Shown here: positions 1 through 12,849 of the stretch, in pieces | How the letters are laid out: every line of letters begins with the position of its first letter | How positions within the stretch are numbered: the first letter of the stretch is position 1 | Source: Venturia oleaginea | Taxonomy: Eukaryota > Ascomycota > Dothideomycetes > Venturiales > Venturiaceae | Direction: 5' to 3' | DNA: 64,000 bases | NCBI GenBank assembly: GCA_013176395.1 | Contig: JABMLP010000019.1 | Span: 496,001 to 560,000, forward strand | Position numbers and translations under genes: made by a program | Notes under the pieces: model-generated | Database searches by the model: none | The model's input: the letters and a program-made list of their open reading frames with translations, nothing else | Told to the model about the DNA's origin: nothing

Positions 1-3000
1 CAACAACCACCATTGCAGAACCAATACACGGGCATGCCCCCCCAACAGCAGCAATATGGACAACAGCAAGCCTATGGACAGCAACCATTGCAACAACAGT
101 TCACGGCCTATCCGGGTCAGCAACCACAGCAGACTGGCTATGGACAGCAGCCTCCAGCCCAGCCGAACAGCTTTCAGCAGCCGCAGCCTACTGGATACCA
201 GCAACCTGCCTCATATCAAGCACCTCAGCAGACGGCATTTCAGCAATCCTCGTACCAAGCTCCCCAGCAGAGTCAATCCCAGCCAACCGCGGAAGCTCTG
301 CGACCACAGATGACCTCTGCTCAAATGGCTGATTCGTTTCGAGGCGTCTCCTCTCAACACCCTCCTCTTCCTCCAAAACCCGCTGGATCTAAGATCCCGA
401 ACATTCGCTTGTCATTTATAACAGCCCAAGATCAGGCGAAATTCGAGCAATTGTTCAAGTCGGCAGCTGGTACCGGACAGGCGTTATCAGGAGAGCAAGC
501 TCGGGATATCTTGCTGCGTTCAAAGCTATCCGGGAGCGATTTGGGAGCTATCTGGTATGCCCGAAGGAGGACTCTCAATTGATTTATGCTGACTATATTC
601 AGGCAGCTCGCCGACACTACCAAGTCTGGACAGCTTTTGTTTCCAGAATTTGCTCTTGCCATGTACCTCTGCAATTTAGTCATGAATGGCAAGGGAGTCC
701 CCAGCTCACTTCCAGAAAGAGTGAAGAACGAGGTTTCGAGCATGGTGGACATAATATCGTTCGGCATTGCAGATGACGGGCCAGGAAAACCATCGCGACC
801 GACAAATGTCCCAGACTTCGATGCCCCATTATCGCAAAGCTCGAGCTCGTTACCAACGATACAACAACCTGTGCCGCAACCGAACAATCAGCAAATCCTG
901 GCACAATTGACCTCGCAACCTACTGGAATGATGCCACAAATTCCCGGCTATCCGAGCCAAGCTGGATTTCAGAGTCAGCCCACAGGTCTTCAGCCTCAAG
1001 CTACGGGATACCCGCAAGCCGGAGGATACACTGGGCCACGACCTCCAATGCCGCCTATGCCTTCAGGATATGGATCAAACCTTGGTCCTCAGCCAACAGG
1101 AATGGGAGGAATTGCTGCGCCTCTCAATGCTCAGCCAACAGGCATGCCTGGACAATGGGGTCTTGTGAACGCTCCAGCTTCTGGTTTGCCAAACCTTGAG
1201 GCTTTAACAGCTCGCATGATGCCGCAAGCAGGCCGCGAGGGAGGATTTACTACGACTGGTCTTAGCGGAAACGCCAATGTGCCGTGGGCGATCACGAAAG
1301 ACGAAAAGCAGCTATATGACGGTGTTTTCAAGAAGTGGGATGGCTTTGGTCGAGGTTATATACTTGGAGAGCAGGCGATTGAGGTCTTCGGACAGAGTGG
1401 ACTGGAGAAATCAGACTTAGAAAAGATATGGACATTGTCCGACCCCAACAACAAAGGCCGCCTCAACTTGGACGAATTTGCAGTCGCGATGCATTTGATC
1501 TACCGAAAGCTAAACGGGTATCCTGTACCCAATCGTCTACCCGCAGAACTGATCCCGCCTTCGACCCGCAACCTTAACGAGTCACTTGGTAGCATGAAGA
1601 ACTTGCTATCTCGAGATGCAGAAGAGCGCAAACGAACTGGTGCTTTTCTGCAGCCTCAGAAGACTGGTGTTAGCTACCTAAAAACTCACTCTTTCCGCCA
1701 GGGAACTCCTGTTGGGTCTGGTCGCGCGGATGCAACTGTTTTCCGCAACAACGACGAGGATATAGGATACAAATCCAGCGCAAGACATCGCGTTCGTGAT
1801 GCTGGCGGACGAACACCATCACCCGCTCCCTCGGGCTCTTCCGTATCTGGGCTCGACGATGACATCTCGTTGGACAAATTGAGGAAAATGATTAATGAGA
1901 AGCAGGTCTTGCTTCAAGCCATTGATTTCAACGACGAGAATCAGGCTGAAGAAGATGACACTCTGGATCGTCGGGACAAACGAGATGCAGAAGATCTATT
2001 CCGTCGCATCAGACGTATACAAGAAGATATCAGTAGCCACCCTAACGCGACTGCTTCATCCGGTGGCGACTCTGAGGCTGATCGACGAGTGCTGAAGCGC
2101 CAGCTTCAAGGACTAAATGATCGTCTTCCTGACCTCGCATCGCAAGTGCGACGATGTGAGCGAGCCATTGCTGATGCTCAACTTGAGCTTTTCCGTCTTC
2201 GTGATGCAAAAGCCCATCCGGGCTCTGCTTCGTCGATTGTTGGCACCGGCCCGGGTGGCTCGATAACTGATGGAGACCGTCTTCGTGCACGAGCCAAGGC
2301 TATGATGGAAGCACGTTCTGCTGCTCTCCGAGGAAAGCCACCACCTGCTAGTGGTGATGACTCTGAAAGTGCTGCCCGCCGTCTGGAAAGTGAGAGCCAC
2401 CGCATCCGCACTGAGAGAGAAAACAACGAGCGCATGGTCCAAGATGTCGAGGACAGTGTAAAAGAGTTCGGCCGCAGCTTAGAAGACCAGCTCAAGGACG
2501 GATCTGCTGATTCCGCGACCGAACATGAACGAAGACGCTGGGAAGAGGGTCTTGGTGTCGAGGACGATGTCAAAGACTTCATTTTCGAGCTACAGCGGGA
2601 TGCTAAATCTGCACAAAGACGTAAGCAAGATTCACGAGGCTCAGATCGTTACGATGCGCCCACTCCCCGTGCCGAGACAAGGCCAACATCTTCCTCACGC
2701 TACGAGGAGCCAGCACCTCGATCGATAGAGTCGACACCAAAGCCAAAGGCCGCTGCTCCAGCTAACGGATACGCATCTTACCGCACTGCTGAAGAACGTG
2801 CAGCTTATATTAAACAACAAGCTGAACAGAAAATGGCTGAACGTCTGGCGGCTTTGGGAATCAAAGCGCCCGCGAAAGCTGGTGAGACACCAGCTCAGAG
2901 AGCAGATCGCGAGAGACGGGAGCAAGAAGATCGCGTCCGCAAGGCTGAAGAGGAAGACAGACGTCGCGATGAAGAAAGGCAGCGAAGGCTTGAAGATGAG

Positions 3001-4308
3001 TCGATTGCACCACCCACTGTCAGCAAGCCGTCAGGCAAGAAGCCACCACCTCCACCGGCAAGAAAGGGCAGAGTGTCAGAGCCTGTTACCTCCCCTGCTA
3101 GCCACGAGACACAGGAGCGCGTTATTCGTGACGAGCAGCAAGCCCAAGAGGCTGAGAGGAAGCGTCTTGAGTATGTTTCTTGTCATCAACTTGAACACGG
3201 GCCGTACTAACAACCAAGCAGGGAAGAAGAGCGCAGACAAGAAGAGGAGATGGTAAAAGAACAAGAAGCTGCCCAGGCCCGTCTACGCGCACTCGAAGAA
3301 CAAGTGCAACAGGGCAAGCTCCGAAAGGAGGAAGAAAAGAAACGCAAGAAAGATGCACAACGTGAAGTCAAGGAACGAGAAGCTCGTCTTGCGGCCCAAC
3401 GTGCCGAAGTCGAGACAGCGAAGGAGCGTGAACGACAGTTGCAGCTACAATTGGAGAACCTAGGTGACGATAGCTCGTCCGATGACGAAGGCTCACAAGC
3501 CATCACGCCTACCGAGAGCCAGGAGTTGACGAAAGAGAGCCCCTCTGCTCCTTCCCCGATGGCACCTCCATTGCCGCCTACCATTTCAGAACCAAGCCCT
3601 CCACGTCCGGCTATGCCAATTGTGACCAGTCCTCCGGCTGAAGAGTCCAAAAACCCATTCCTAAAGAAGATGGCACAAGGAAATGAGAATGTTGCACCCG
3701 CAGCGTCAACGCCAGCCGCTGAGGTTTCGACAAATCCTTTCCACCGTCTGCAAATGCAGCAGTCCGAGCCCATATCCGCCGCAACACGGGCAGCTCGTGT
3801 CCGCTCAAACTCGGACGACTGGTCTCGAGCAGAATCTGAAGCTGAGGAATCATCCGATGACGAAGACGCCCGTCCTGGCGGAGGTGCCAAACAACTTGCC
3901 TCTTTGCTGTTCGGCACCATGGCACCACCTCGTCCACTATCATCAATGGACAACCCTTCCTCAACTCAAAGCCCTAGGATACAGTCTCCTCATGGTCCTT
4001 CAAGCCCGCCTCCGGCACCACCGATGCCTGGATCATTTGGCTCATCTCCACCACCTGCGCCTCCTTTGCCAACTGGTAATGCCCCACCACCACCACCAAT
4101 GCCGAACAGCAATGCTCCTCCGCCCCCGCCCATGCCGACTGGTGGTGCACCACCGCCACCACCAATGCCTGCTATTAGTAGACCACCGGCTGGTGCCGTG
4201 CCGGATAAGAGTGCCCTTTTGGGCGGTATTCAGGCTGGAATTCGGTTGAAGAAGACGGAGACAAAGGACCGGAGTCAAAGTTCTGTTGCTGGTCGGGTTT
4301 TGAACTAG
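1..4308 (+). CDS. pan1: PAN1, actin cytoskeleton-regulatory complex protein (5' partial)
   Basis: Endocytic scaffold that links coat adaptors to Arp2/3-driven actin at cortical patches (family knowledge). Reading is open from base 1, so the true start lies outside the window. Exons 1-554, 603-3170 and 3222-4308 (introns 48 and 51 bp, GT-AG) give about 1402 residues. Seen in order: Q/P-rich stretch with QPTG-type repeats, EH domain 1 (about nt 390-750), more QPTG repeats, EH domain 2 (about nt 1300-1560, EF-hand loop [13 protein letters not shown]), coiled coil (about 1870-2480), charged helical segment (about 2800-3450), polyproline runs (about 4000-4170) and a terminal WH2-like [13 protein letters not shown]. 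This order is diagnostic for Pan1. The first intron interrupts EH1 at the Trp codon of LGAIW/QLAD, which supports the splice. Confidence 0.95.
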
Positions 4309-5830
4309 GTCGTGGTCTGTGAGAGGGAACATGTGGATTCGGGATTCGGGAGGTTGCTGTTACTGACGCAAGTGGGTGGGAATGTACGTTTGTAGTAATG
4401 GTTTGGAGATAAACAAATTGCATGTATAGTTTGTGTTAATGTTTTCCATCTTGAATTCTTGTGCGTTTTTCTTTCCTGTTTTGACTGTTGGTGTGGAAGA
4501 TGGTGTGGTGCATATTGATATTTTCACTAACTTATCTAGCTTATCATGTAATTTATTTGCTATAGAGGGGTGGTGTAAGATTGCCTTTTCAAATTCATCA
4601 CCTTTGGAAGAAGACCTTAATGTGCCTTCCTATCCTGTTCTTGTTTATATACTCTGTTTATCTTGTCGTGGAGGGAATGAACAGGGTCAAGAAAGTTGGT
4701 TGTTGAGGTTCGGTTTGTTCTTGAGACGCGTGGTTGATGACTTGAATGATGGTTCTGGTCGTGGGGAATCAATCGTTCAGATTTAATCTCAGGTTCTTTT
4801 AATACTCCTGTGAGCTAGCGACATATACTTTTGAGCCGTTCCTGCTCTTGCAATGGTTGTGTTTGGCGGAGCTCTTGTGAGGACTTGATTGGTTATTCGT
4901 CCACATTCTCGGATATGATATCGACATGTTCTCCCTGCTCGTGAATCATCAACGCTTCATTGTGGAATTACTTATTCAGTTCCCGACGCGTTGGATCCTC
5001 ACGCGCTCCCACTTCTCCCAAAGCAGCAATCCCCCAAGCTTAATCCATCGCATCCTCACAGCCGAAAGTCCCGATAACTCCGCAAGTACCAACGAAAGGC
5101 ATCTCTCAGGTAAGCCTGCAATCGCTCCAGTCCTCAGTACCCGCAACTCTTGCCTGTGCTATGCAACAATCCTTGAAAGTATCCTTATATAATAATAATC
5201 AGATTTAATGTGGCATGTAATGGCTGCTGTGCTGTGTGCCCACAATCTCTATCTACAATCGCAAAAACCCAACTCTCTGGGATGAAAAAGCCTCTCGGAT
5301 CTATCCTGAGCGGAATCCATACGGTGCGTAAGGGGGCCATCAACGGTCCGGTCCCTTCGCTATCTTGACGTCTCTCGAATTGGCCGTACACCTACTCTTA
5401 CTATGCCCCCTACTTTACTACCCGGGTCATCTATCCTACTCCCGCCAGTACAGCTCCTCTACGGCTCCTAAGCCGTGTCCTCTGCCTTAAATCTGCTGTC
5501 GTTTCACATGAGAACCGCCATGTACGGATATTTTCTATCCCCCGTATATACCATGCCTTAACCTGCCGTGATCCGTTGTCCCCCCAACTCACATCACCAG
5601 AATACTCTCCTACCCTTAACCTGCCCTTTTTCTCCCTATCACCCCTGCCCTTTGTCCCTGTACCGGGGGTGGTCCTCCTCCTCCCCGCCCACTTTTCGAT
5701 GTTACCCTGCCCCTTTTCCTTCTCCTCCTGCCCTTTACCTTCTCTATTCCGCTCACTTTTCGATGTTGCCCTGCCCTTTATCCTCCAGCTCCTGTTGCGG
5801 CCCCTGTGGACTCTCGCGCCATCGTTGGTG

Positions 5831-5866
5831 GTAGGTGAGGTAGGTAAGGTAGGTAAGGTAGGTAAG
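5831..5866. repeat. 9-bp minisatellite, four units of GTAGGT(G/A)AG
   Basis: Four consecutive 9-mers gtaggtgag, gtaggtaag, gtaggtaag, gtaggtaag. Single related copies recur at about 5921 and 5942. No coding context. Confidence 0.85.
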
Positions 5867-7299
5867 GTGGAGTCTCTTCAGACTATTGCGGAGGAGGTTT
5901 CGGTACACGCCCGGTACGGGGTAGGTGAGGTGGTGTAGGAAGTAGGTAAGGTAGTAGTCGTAGTTAATAATTTTGGACTCTTTGTGCGGCCTTGGCGGGA
6001 CTTGAACTCCTCCGACTCGGTGCCAGCGTGGTACTTCCAGTATACGTTGCTCTTCGTGTAATCGCTGTATTGCCATCTCTTACTACGTACTAAGTTTTCC
6101 CTGTGTCCAGGAGCATCGCTCGTGGTGTGGTAGAGTCCGCTCTACCAGGCAAACCACCACGACGTGCCGTCCGATGCCCGTGGAGGGTGAGTCCACGGAT
6201 AGCGATTTCCATCGGCTCTCCCATCATCGTCGAGACGATATGGAAGGTTCGTAGCCTCCGCCTCGTACAGGCTGGAAATTCGACTTTGGAGGCCTGTATC
6301 CTTATATAGTTCGTCATGCTCACACTAAATAACAACAACAATATTAAAAGTTAGTGAGCGATCAATTCCAGCGAGGTTCCAACGAGAATAGTGGTGATAG
6401 GATAGGAATCTTAGGCCTACCCATCTTCTTTTAGTATCATGCTGCTTCTGAGTTCCCTTTATACTGCTCGAACAGCATACGTTTGTAGCTTTGTTTTTCC
6501 ACACTCCTGAGTTTTTGGGGTTAAAGCAGCCGCGCTCAATCGTATCCCCTTGAGTTGACGGGAGACTGCGAGTGTTGTTTTTGTTTAGTGGAAGGAGCTG
6601 GCAATGAATTATTCGAGATATTTACCAGAGCAGGGATCCCAAGAGGAAGGGAAGGCTGAGTCGAGCTGGAGTTAGAGATGAGGGGATCTATTACCGCTGG
6701 ATGTAGCGGGAAGCTGTTAATTGTAACAGTTGGGACGTACATAGTAGCTGTAGTACTGTGGTCTGGAGGGTATTAAACGTTAGGCGCAAATCATCTACGT
6801 GAGTCCCGTTTCTCGTACACAGTAGATCCTGTTGTTTTTTGGACCTGGTAAGTGATCCGCGTCTCGCATTTAGAATAATACATTCTATTTATATTGTCCG
6901 ATCTCGCCGCACGCGAGAAGATTCCACTATTGCTTAGAATCCGAATATGCTTCAGACCCCCAGCAACTACCGTCAAAATTGCGAGCGCGGGCGACTACGA
7001 TAATGTCCTTAATCTCTTCGAAATTTCTGCTGTAGTGCTGAGTTTTTGATAACTTTGAGATTCTACTACCGATACTAAAGTACCTCTGATATAAATACCG
7101 TTACCTTACTCTAAGTAGTTACCCTTATATGTACAGCTCCAATTCGATCTTCTTTGGTGGGGAGAGAGGGTTTAAGTCGACGCAGTAGAATCGGGATCTT
7201 TACGTACACCGAAAAGAACAGAAAGGTTGGTAATGTAGATGGATTATACTGCGATGTACGGATAAACTATGCTGGTACTCAAGGCTTTGCGGATCGTAC

Positions 7300-7602
7300 G
7301 AGTTATTGTGGTTTGTCCATCAACATGGACATTCTTCAAGCTGTTAACTGATTAACTGACTAAGGTGATGTACAACTATAAATAGCCGAGGACTAGGGAT
7401 AAGACTGTTCCCGAGGCTTCTTACTCAGCCAAAAACCCGAATAGATATTGTCAAAACCATCCTGCTGATCTCGTCTGTAACCATATACCTTTACCTTACC
7501 GTAGATCAGAATTGCGGGCGGTTCTCTCTCGGAATTTCTCACGAAGTCAGTCAAAAATCTAGAGATTGTCCACGTTGATGCACAAACCACAATAATTTGA
7601 AG
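7300..7602. repeat. Inverted repeat of about 36 bp, arms 7300-7335 and 7567-7602
   Basis: The left arm read on + and the right arm read on - share ttattgtggtttgt, then catcaac, then tggaca with four or five mismatches. Both arms translate to nearly the same peptide (SYCGLSINMDIL on + and NYCGLCINVDNL on -). This points to two copies of one former coding unit in opposite orientation rather than a hairpin under selection. Confidence 0.6.
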
Positions 7603-8742
7603 CGCGTTTGAGCTTCTCAAGTTGAGCCCAAAGGACACTCCACTCCTCTTCTTTGAAAGGGGGATGCCGTTTTCGTCTCCTGGTCTTCTCCACCACTTCC
7701 CCGAGCTCTTCAAAAACCTCGTTATGTTCTTTGGCGTCATCATAAGCAGTTTTCATGGTTAATTTCGCGAATGACCTATAAGGTTGTTTCGATATGAATT
7801 CCCACGCGCCTGAAACGTTCATCTGCCGAGACCACTATGTCAACGTATGATATACCGCATGAAGTATGAAATTGAGTAGCTCATTTTTCAGAAATCACGC
7901 TTTCAATTCCAGATTCCTCCTCTTCAGATTAAATTCAAGCAGATTCTTGACAGAAAAGGAATCTGCTCTCGCTTCGCTTCCTAATCGTCTCACCTTTAAA
8001 TCGAGAGTCCTTCGTCGAAATTCTAATAACGTGATAAAATCTCCACTTTATTGCCGTTTAGGACCTAGCGCCGAGAAATGAGCTACCTAATTTCGACTAT
8101 TAATGCGGTAGATGGACTTTGACAGGCGAAGGTCAGCTTCAGCTGCTTTCAAGAAAGCAGCAGCAGCTCCGATGCATTCGAGCCCGCTCTTAGTCGTCAG
8201 TCGTTGGGGTCGAATGACTGATTCCTGCATCTCAGGCAGTGTCTGGTGGCATCAATTGAGGTGAGGGTGATTTGAGAAGGATTCGTACCGCCACCAAACT
8301 TCCACCAAGGTACTGTGGAAGCACCATCCTTTTTGTGGGCAAATACCAGACTGATGGCGCAAAGGTACGGCCCGTCGGTGTGCTGACTTTCTCTGGCAAC
8401 GCGCTACCTGGCGTAAAAACCCCTATGATTGGCGTAAATTCGCCCAAGACACTTGGAAATTCTCTTCGCGTTCATTTCTTACTCTCGAAATGCAGATATG
8501 ATTACCTCACCCCTATGACCCAGTATCTGCAAAATATAGCGTGGTCAATTAGTGGGGCAAATGAACGCGCGGTTATGGCTATCTTGAAGGCCAGGATTCT
8601 GCATGGCAATCAAAGTGGTCAAAGAGGGAAGAGAGCTAACTGGCTTCGTCAGGTTCATGCTTGTTACTTGGTGTAGGGTCATGAAGGAGCACAAATCGAA
8701 CCAAATTGAATTCAGATTCGCTTTCAAGGAGGTGTTCAGCCT

Positions 8743-9575
8743 CTACTCCGATGCTGCAGAAGCGGCAGCCTTGCCCCCTCCACCAAGCTTCAGAAATTGC
8801 GATGCAGTGAAGCACGCAGCTTCTTTGACGTATGTTCCATCGGCATTGTACCCCATGTGCGATCCAGAGCCTAGACCGCAGGTCTTCATCTGCATGGCCG
8901 CTCCGCATTCTGGCGTCTTCGCGGTGAATGCGTCGATCTCGCGTCGTTCGAGGATGCTCCTTTTCGGTGGCAATCCGCAAGGGCGTGTGGAACAAACCTA
9001 AAGCCGGCGTTAGCACAGGGTCCTTCGGTGGACATGGGTCATCAAGGCACATACCGGATCGCCTTTGTTGCAGAAGGAAATGCACAGTCCTTTCACCGCT
9101 GGCAGACACTCTTTGCCACCAAAATGAGTGACGGCTATGATCCTTTTCAGGACATCCGGAGACAATTTTGGTATGGCTTCATTTACGGCAAAGCTGCCTT
9201 GAGAGTGACCCCCCAAGGAGTACTTTTGATCTGGGCACGCCTTGGCTCGCTCGTTGAGATGCTTCACCATATCTGCTCCACCTTGCTTCTCCGTTCCCAT
9301 AGCGGCTGGGTAGTTGACAGCATATCCAGTTGCGCCTGGGATCAAAGCTGTGATATTGGTGTGAAGGGAATATCCTGCGGCGCCGTAGCCTTTGGACCAT
9401 TTGCCTGACTTCGCGTCGGGCTCGCCAGTCGCTCGGGCTATCGTGGGCTATCAGCTTCTTGTACAATGATCTTGTTGGTGATTCTGTCCTTACCATATAC
9501 AAGCTCGAACGGCGAGCACTCTGCAGCAAGGGCTGCAGGAGTAAAAGCTGCCAACAAAGCAAGTGACGAACGCAT
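8743..9575 (-). CDS. Secreted cutinase / acetylxylan-esterase-like serine esterase (CE5 fold)
   Basis: Predicted secreted alpha/beta-hydrolase acting on cutin or acetylated xylan; the exact substrate is inferred from the family only. Exons 9575-9494, 9437-9055 and 8997-8743 (introns 56 and 57 bp; the second has gtatgt and a gctaac branch) give 239 aa. Residues 1-18 form a signal peptide ending AALAA. The conserved ARATGEPD block begins at residue 28. The nucleophile is Ser106 in GGHSQG, the likely acid is Asp154 in GDPVC, and the likely base is His202 in GSGSHMGY. Several paired cysteines are present. The intron 1 junction is placed where the reading gives LVY/ARATGEP, the usual family sequence. 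No neighbour suggests an operon-like partner. Confidence 0.9.
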
Positions 9576-10547
9576 GATAATCGGGAAGGAAAGTGTGGTT
9601 TTTTTCGATATAGTTTCTTTCTACCTTTTGCGACGACACAGGCTGATAATTGTGCTATGAATCCCCAGGGCAAGCTAGTTTATCAAGTCACGACCAAGAC
9701 AGATGACATGTCTCATAGAGAAACGAGAAATATACAAGGTCGACGCGACAGAGCACAATTGACCGATCAAACGAGTAAATCTCTACTGGAAAGCAAGCTC
9801 CTATTGGATGATTTGCAGTCTCATGGCATCGGCTAATATAGTGTTGTACCACAGTGAGAGAGATCCCACATCTTAATTGAGATATTAGCGCAAGCGGGAT
9901 GACCAGTGTTTCAAGTGTCCTTTTACATAGTGACAGTAACTTTTGCCATGCAGCTAGGCATATGAAGATCCCTATTTGTCACCTACATTATGGTGATAGT
10001 GAATTGACGGTGATGGCAAATATGAGAAACATTGCAGCTGCATCATTGTTTGCATTGATCGCGATTGTTTTTGTTTCCAACGACGATATGACCGACTTCA
10101 GGACGTGACCTGACACGACACGACTCGGTAGAACCGTGAATGCGTTGACAGACAACCTTGCAAATTCTGCAGCTTTCTTCTTCTGCACTCTATGTCAATG
10201 CTTGGGAGTATAGAATAGGAATGGAAATTATACCTTTCAACGACCAATGAGGCAGACTGATTCGCGAAAACAGTCCTAAATTTGGCATTTATGACCAAAC
10301 GAGCACACGACACCTCCCGTGCAGCCTTCGGCGTAACCACTTTTGGCTGCTCTGGTTTCAGATACAGCCTTACTGAACGTGAGCGAGTTCTCGTCAAAAT
10401 CACGTAATATTAGGACTGGCTCTTTGGGCACTTTTGAGTCTGCTTCCGTGATGCATATGGTCTAGCTTTGGATTGCGAGCCGACAACTGATTGATTCGCA
10501 GAAGGCGAGGGCCAACGGGCTCTCGATAGTGGGGTCATTTTTTTCGT
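9576..10547. other. Intergenic region, no gene seen
   Basis: Separates the start of the esterase gene from the 3' end of the caspase-like gene, both on the minus strand. It should hold the esterase promoter. Only short chance ORFs are present; no tRNA or repeat found. Confidence 0.5.
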
Positions 10548-12138
10548 TCAAACTAAGCCCTTTCCAATAGTTTGCGTGCGACCCATCATTAGGTGAAGCA
10601 ACGTCAATGGTGACATGCGACGTTGACGAGAGTAAGCCCCGAAAAGGATTGCGATTCCGATGCCAGCGGCGACAACTCTAGTCCAGGGTCTTTCGAGACT
10701 AACAGTCACGGTGTGGAAGTGTTTTCGAGGAGTAAAGACACCAAACGTAGCCCAGATCCCAGGCTTGTGAATCGGCTGTTCGACCACAGGTGATTCTTCT
10801 TGTACGGTTCCTAGGGTGTTCCTCCTGGCACGTCCCAGAGCCGAAATCATCAATGCCGACCTTGCAACGCTCTTGAAGGACGAAATCTTGCGCGAAGCTA
10901 GCCTTAGCCAGTCGACTCGTCGTGTCTGAACCTTCGACTGACGAACAGCTCGAGCAACTCTTTTGGCAAGGTCCTCAACTTGGTTTATGTCCAAACTTTC
11001 CTGTTTGATCTCGATGCGAAGGTCGAGGTAAAGAGGAATTGGTTCATCGTCGAAATACTTCTTTTGCTCGTTGGTCAATTTAGGTGCTAGCAGGATTCGG
11101 CGGTCGCTCTTTTCTACACGAGAAGCGAGCAATGGAGGGTTATTTTTTCGATATTTCTGCTCGGTAATGGCACGAAACAAGTCCGCCGTGGTAAAAGACT
11201 GGCCCTCAGGACGTTGAAGCAGCTGTTCCAGGCAAACGATCAAGGCAGTCGTGAATGACTTGTCTCCAGGGGACGAGGTAGTTCGATCCACTTGGCAAGC
11301 TCCAAGGTACTCGTATGTGCTTTCATAGTCTCGGTGGTAGGTCGAAGACACATTTCCAGCAAAGCAAGCATCCATAATTGTCAACACATCGCCTTTTGCA
11401 GGACCTATCAAGTTTTTCTCGGTATGGTCCCAGTTAATGCTGGGCTCAAAGGTTTCATCAGACCTAGAATATGTTAATTAAAGGATAAATCTCCTCCGGA
11501 AAAACATGACTTACTGATGAAGCCGGTAATATCCTTGATGACCGTTCTGTGCGTGGACGTAGGTACCATGACCGGTGTAATAAAGAATTGTAAGATTATG
11601 TTCATCATCATGATTGTTCATAAACCTCTTTAGCTCCCGGTCGAATCGATCTTGGGGACTGCAGTCACATGTCTTCGGACATGCGCAATTGTCGGACAGA
11701 TCGATGACTTTGGTATAATATCCGAGCCTCTTCTCGAAAATGGCTTTGAGGTCGGTCACCTAGTCGGCTTAGTATTGGATTGCGGGAGAAGTAGTTGCAA
11801 AGGCACATTACTTCTCGAGTTGTGTCATCTGAGAACTGAAAATCCTTCCATTTCACCAGCAAAACGGAGACACGACGATATCCCTCAAGCAGCCCTAGCT
11901 CACGACACATAGCCCGGTCCCATCGCAATTGTTGCTGAGAGAGCGCGGTCAGAAGATCTAAGCTATTCTCAATTGTCTGCACAATTGGAGACCTTAGACT
12001 TGACTCATTGTCCGAGGCAGTGGATTTGTCACTGTCGCAACGATAGCTGAGACATAACAGTTTCGGTTCATGGACGAGATCAAGGGGTAGCGTCGGCATA
12101 TTCAACGGTAAAGTATGTTTGAATTTCGCGGCTGCCAT
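10548..12138 (-). CDS. Caspase-like (peptidase C14) protein with C-terminal membrane segment
   Basis: Cysteine peptidase of the caspase/metacaspase clan, with a role in proteolysis or regulated cell death inferred from the fold. Exons 12138-11812, 11759-11515 and 11463-10548 (introns 52 and 51 bp) give 495 aa. The C14 core starts at about residue 90 (RVSVLLVKWKDF). The catalytic dyad is His173 in YYTGHGTY and Cys224 in IMDACFAG. An extra Cys-rich insert (CACPKTCDC, residues 134-142) sits between the first strand and the His motif. The last about 80 residues carry one hydrophobic helix (VVAAGIGIAILFGAY) followed by basic residues, which suggests a tail-anchored protein. There is no N-terminal proline-rich metacaspase prodomain and no NACHT or NB-ARC domain within this gene. 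Both splice junctions restore frame across conserved motifs. Confidence 0.85.
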
Positions 12139-12849
12139 TAATCAGGTTGCGCAATGAAGGGTGCAAGGCACATATGTATTACTAGTGAGGCTGTCTGTTT
12201 ATCTATGATATGGGCCACGGCACCACCCGCTTTCGAGCCGGCCCCCAATATCCAAAATTGGAAGACCAACCACACCGCTTTCCCTCTCTAATGGCGCTGT
12301 CATGTACACCAGGTTACACTCTGTGTTAATCTTCTCACTCCCTGAACACCGACAGCTGAGGTATCTGGCAGACTCAACTAAGTGCTGCTTCTTCGAACGA
12401 GTCGTATGGTCCAAGTCGTTCTCCATAGCGATGCGAATCTTTTGTTCCATTTAGAGAGATATGGCTTTTGATGCTAGTTCTTCTTCTCTAACCGAAGGTG
12501 TCAGATGTGCACCGTTCTCTTATCAACTTCTTAATCGTCCAATAAAATGAGCGCTCGTGGGGGCGAAGCACAAGATACCAAACATGCAGTGAGGCTGTGG
12601 GCATGCGAATCTCGCGGCCTCCCCAAATGATAGCATGCGCCGTGTTTATATAGAATTCGCCCTTTTTCCAAGCCTACATTTTCCTTTCTTCAATCTTTAC
12701 CAGCCTCGTCAAACACGTTGATAGCAAGGCAGATAGCAGAATGACAGGACAAGAATCAAGCAAGGTGCAGGAAGAGGAAATAGCTGTGGGTACCAGAGCC
12801 TTTCGCTTCTTCGCTCGACTGACCGGTCAAACAGACACAAGAACAAGGG
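12139..12849. other. Intergenic, divergent promoter region
   Basis: Lies between the caspase-like gene (-) and the small + strand gene. An 83-codon minus-strand ORF at 12199-12450 resembles no family I know and has no convincing splice partners, so it is not called. Confidence 0.4.

Larger units (their letters stand above)
4309..8742. other. Gene-free stretch with low-complexity and degenerate sequence
   Basis: No supported gene in 4.4 kb. The first part is the PAN1 3' region. About 5600-5800 is a pyrimidine-rich tract in which the 24-nt phrase starting cacttttcgatgtt recurs at about 5690 and 5753. A 9-bp minisatellite follows at 5831-5866. About 6300-8100 is rich in TA steps and stops in all frames and holds only scraps such as an 87-codon ATG ORF on the minus strand (7559-7822). 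Its look suggests a decayed repeat or relic gene, but I recognise no transposon protein. Confidence 0.5.

Noticed and set aside
5975..6070. tRNA-like T-arm motif on the minus strand (TTCAAGT)
   Set aside because: The flanking bases do not form a T stem or an acceptor stem, and no anticodon arm is present.
12199..12450. 83-codon minus-strand ORF upstream of the caspase-like gene
   Set aside because: Starts with ATG but shows no family signature and cannot be joined in frame to the caspase-like gene.
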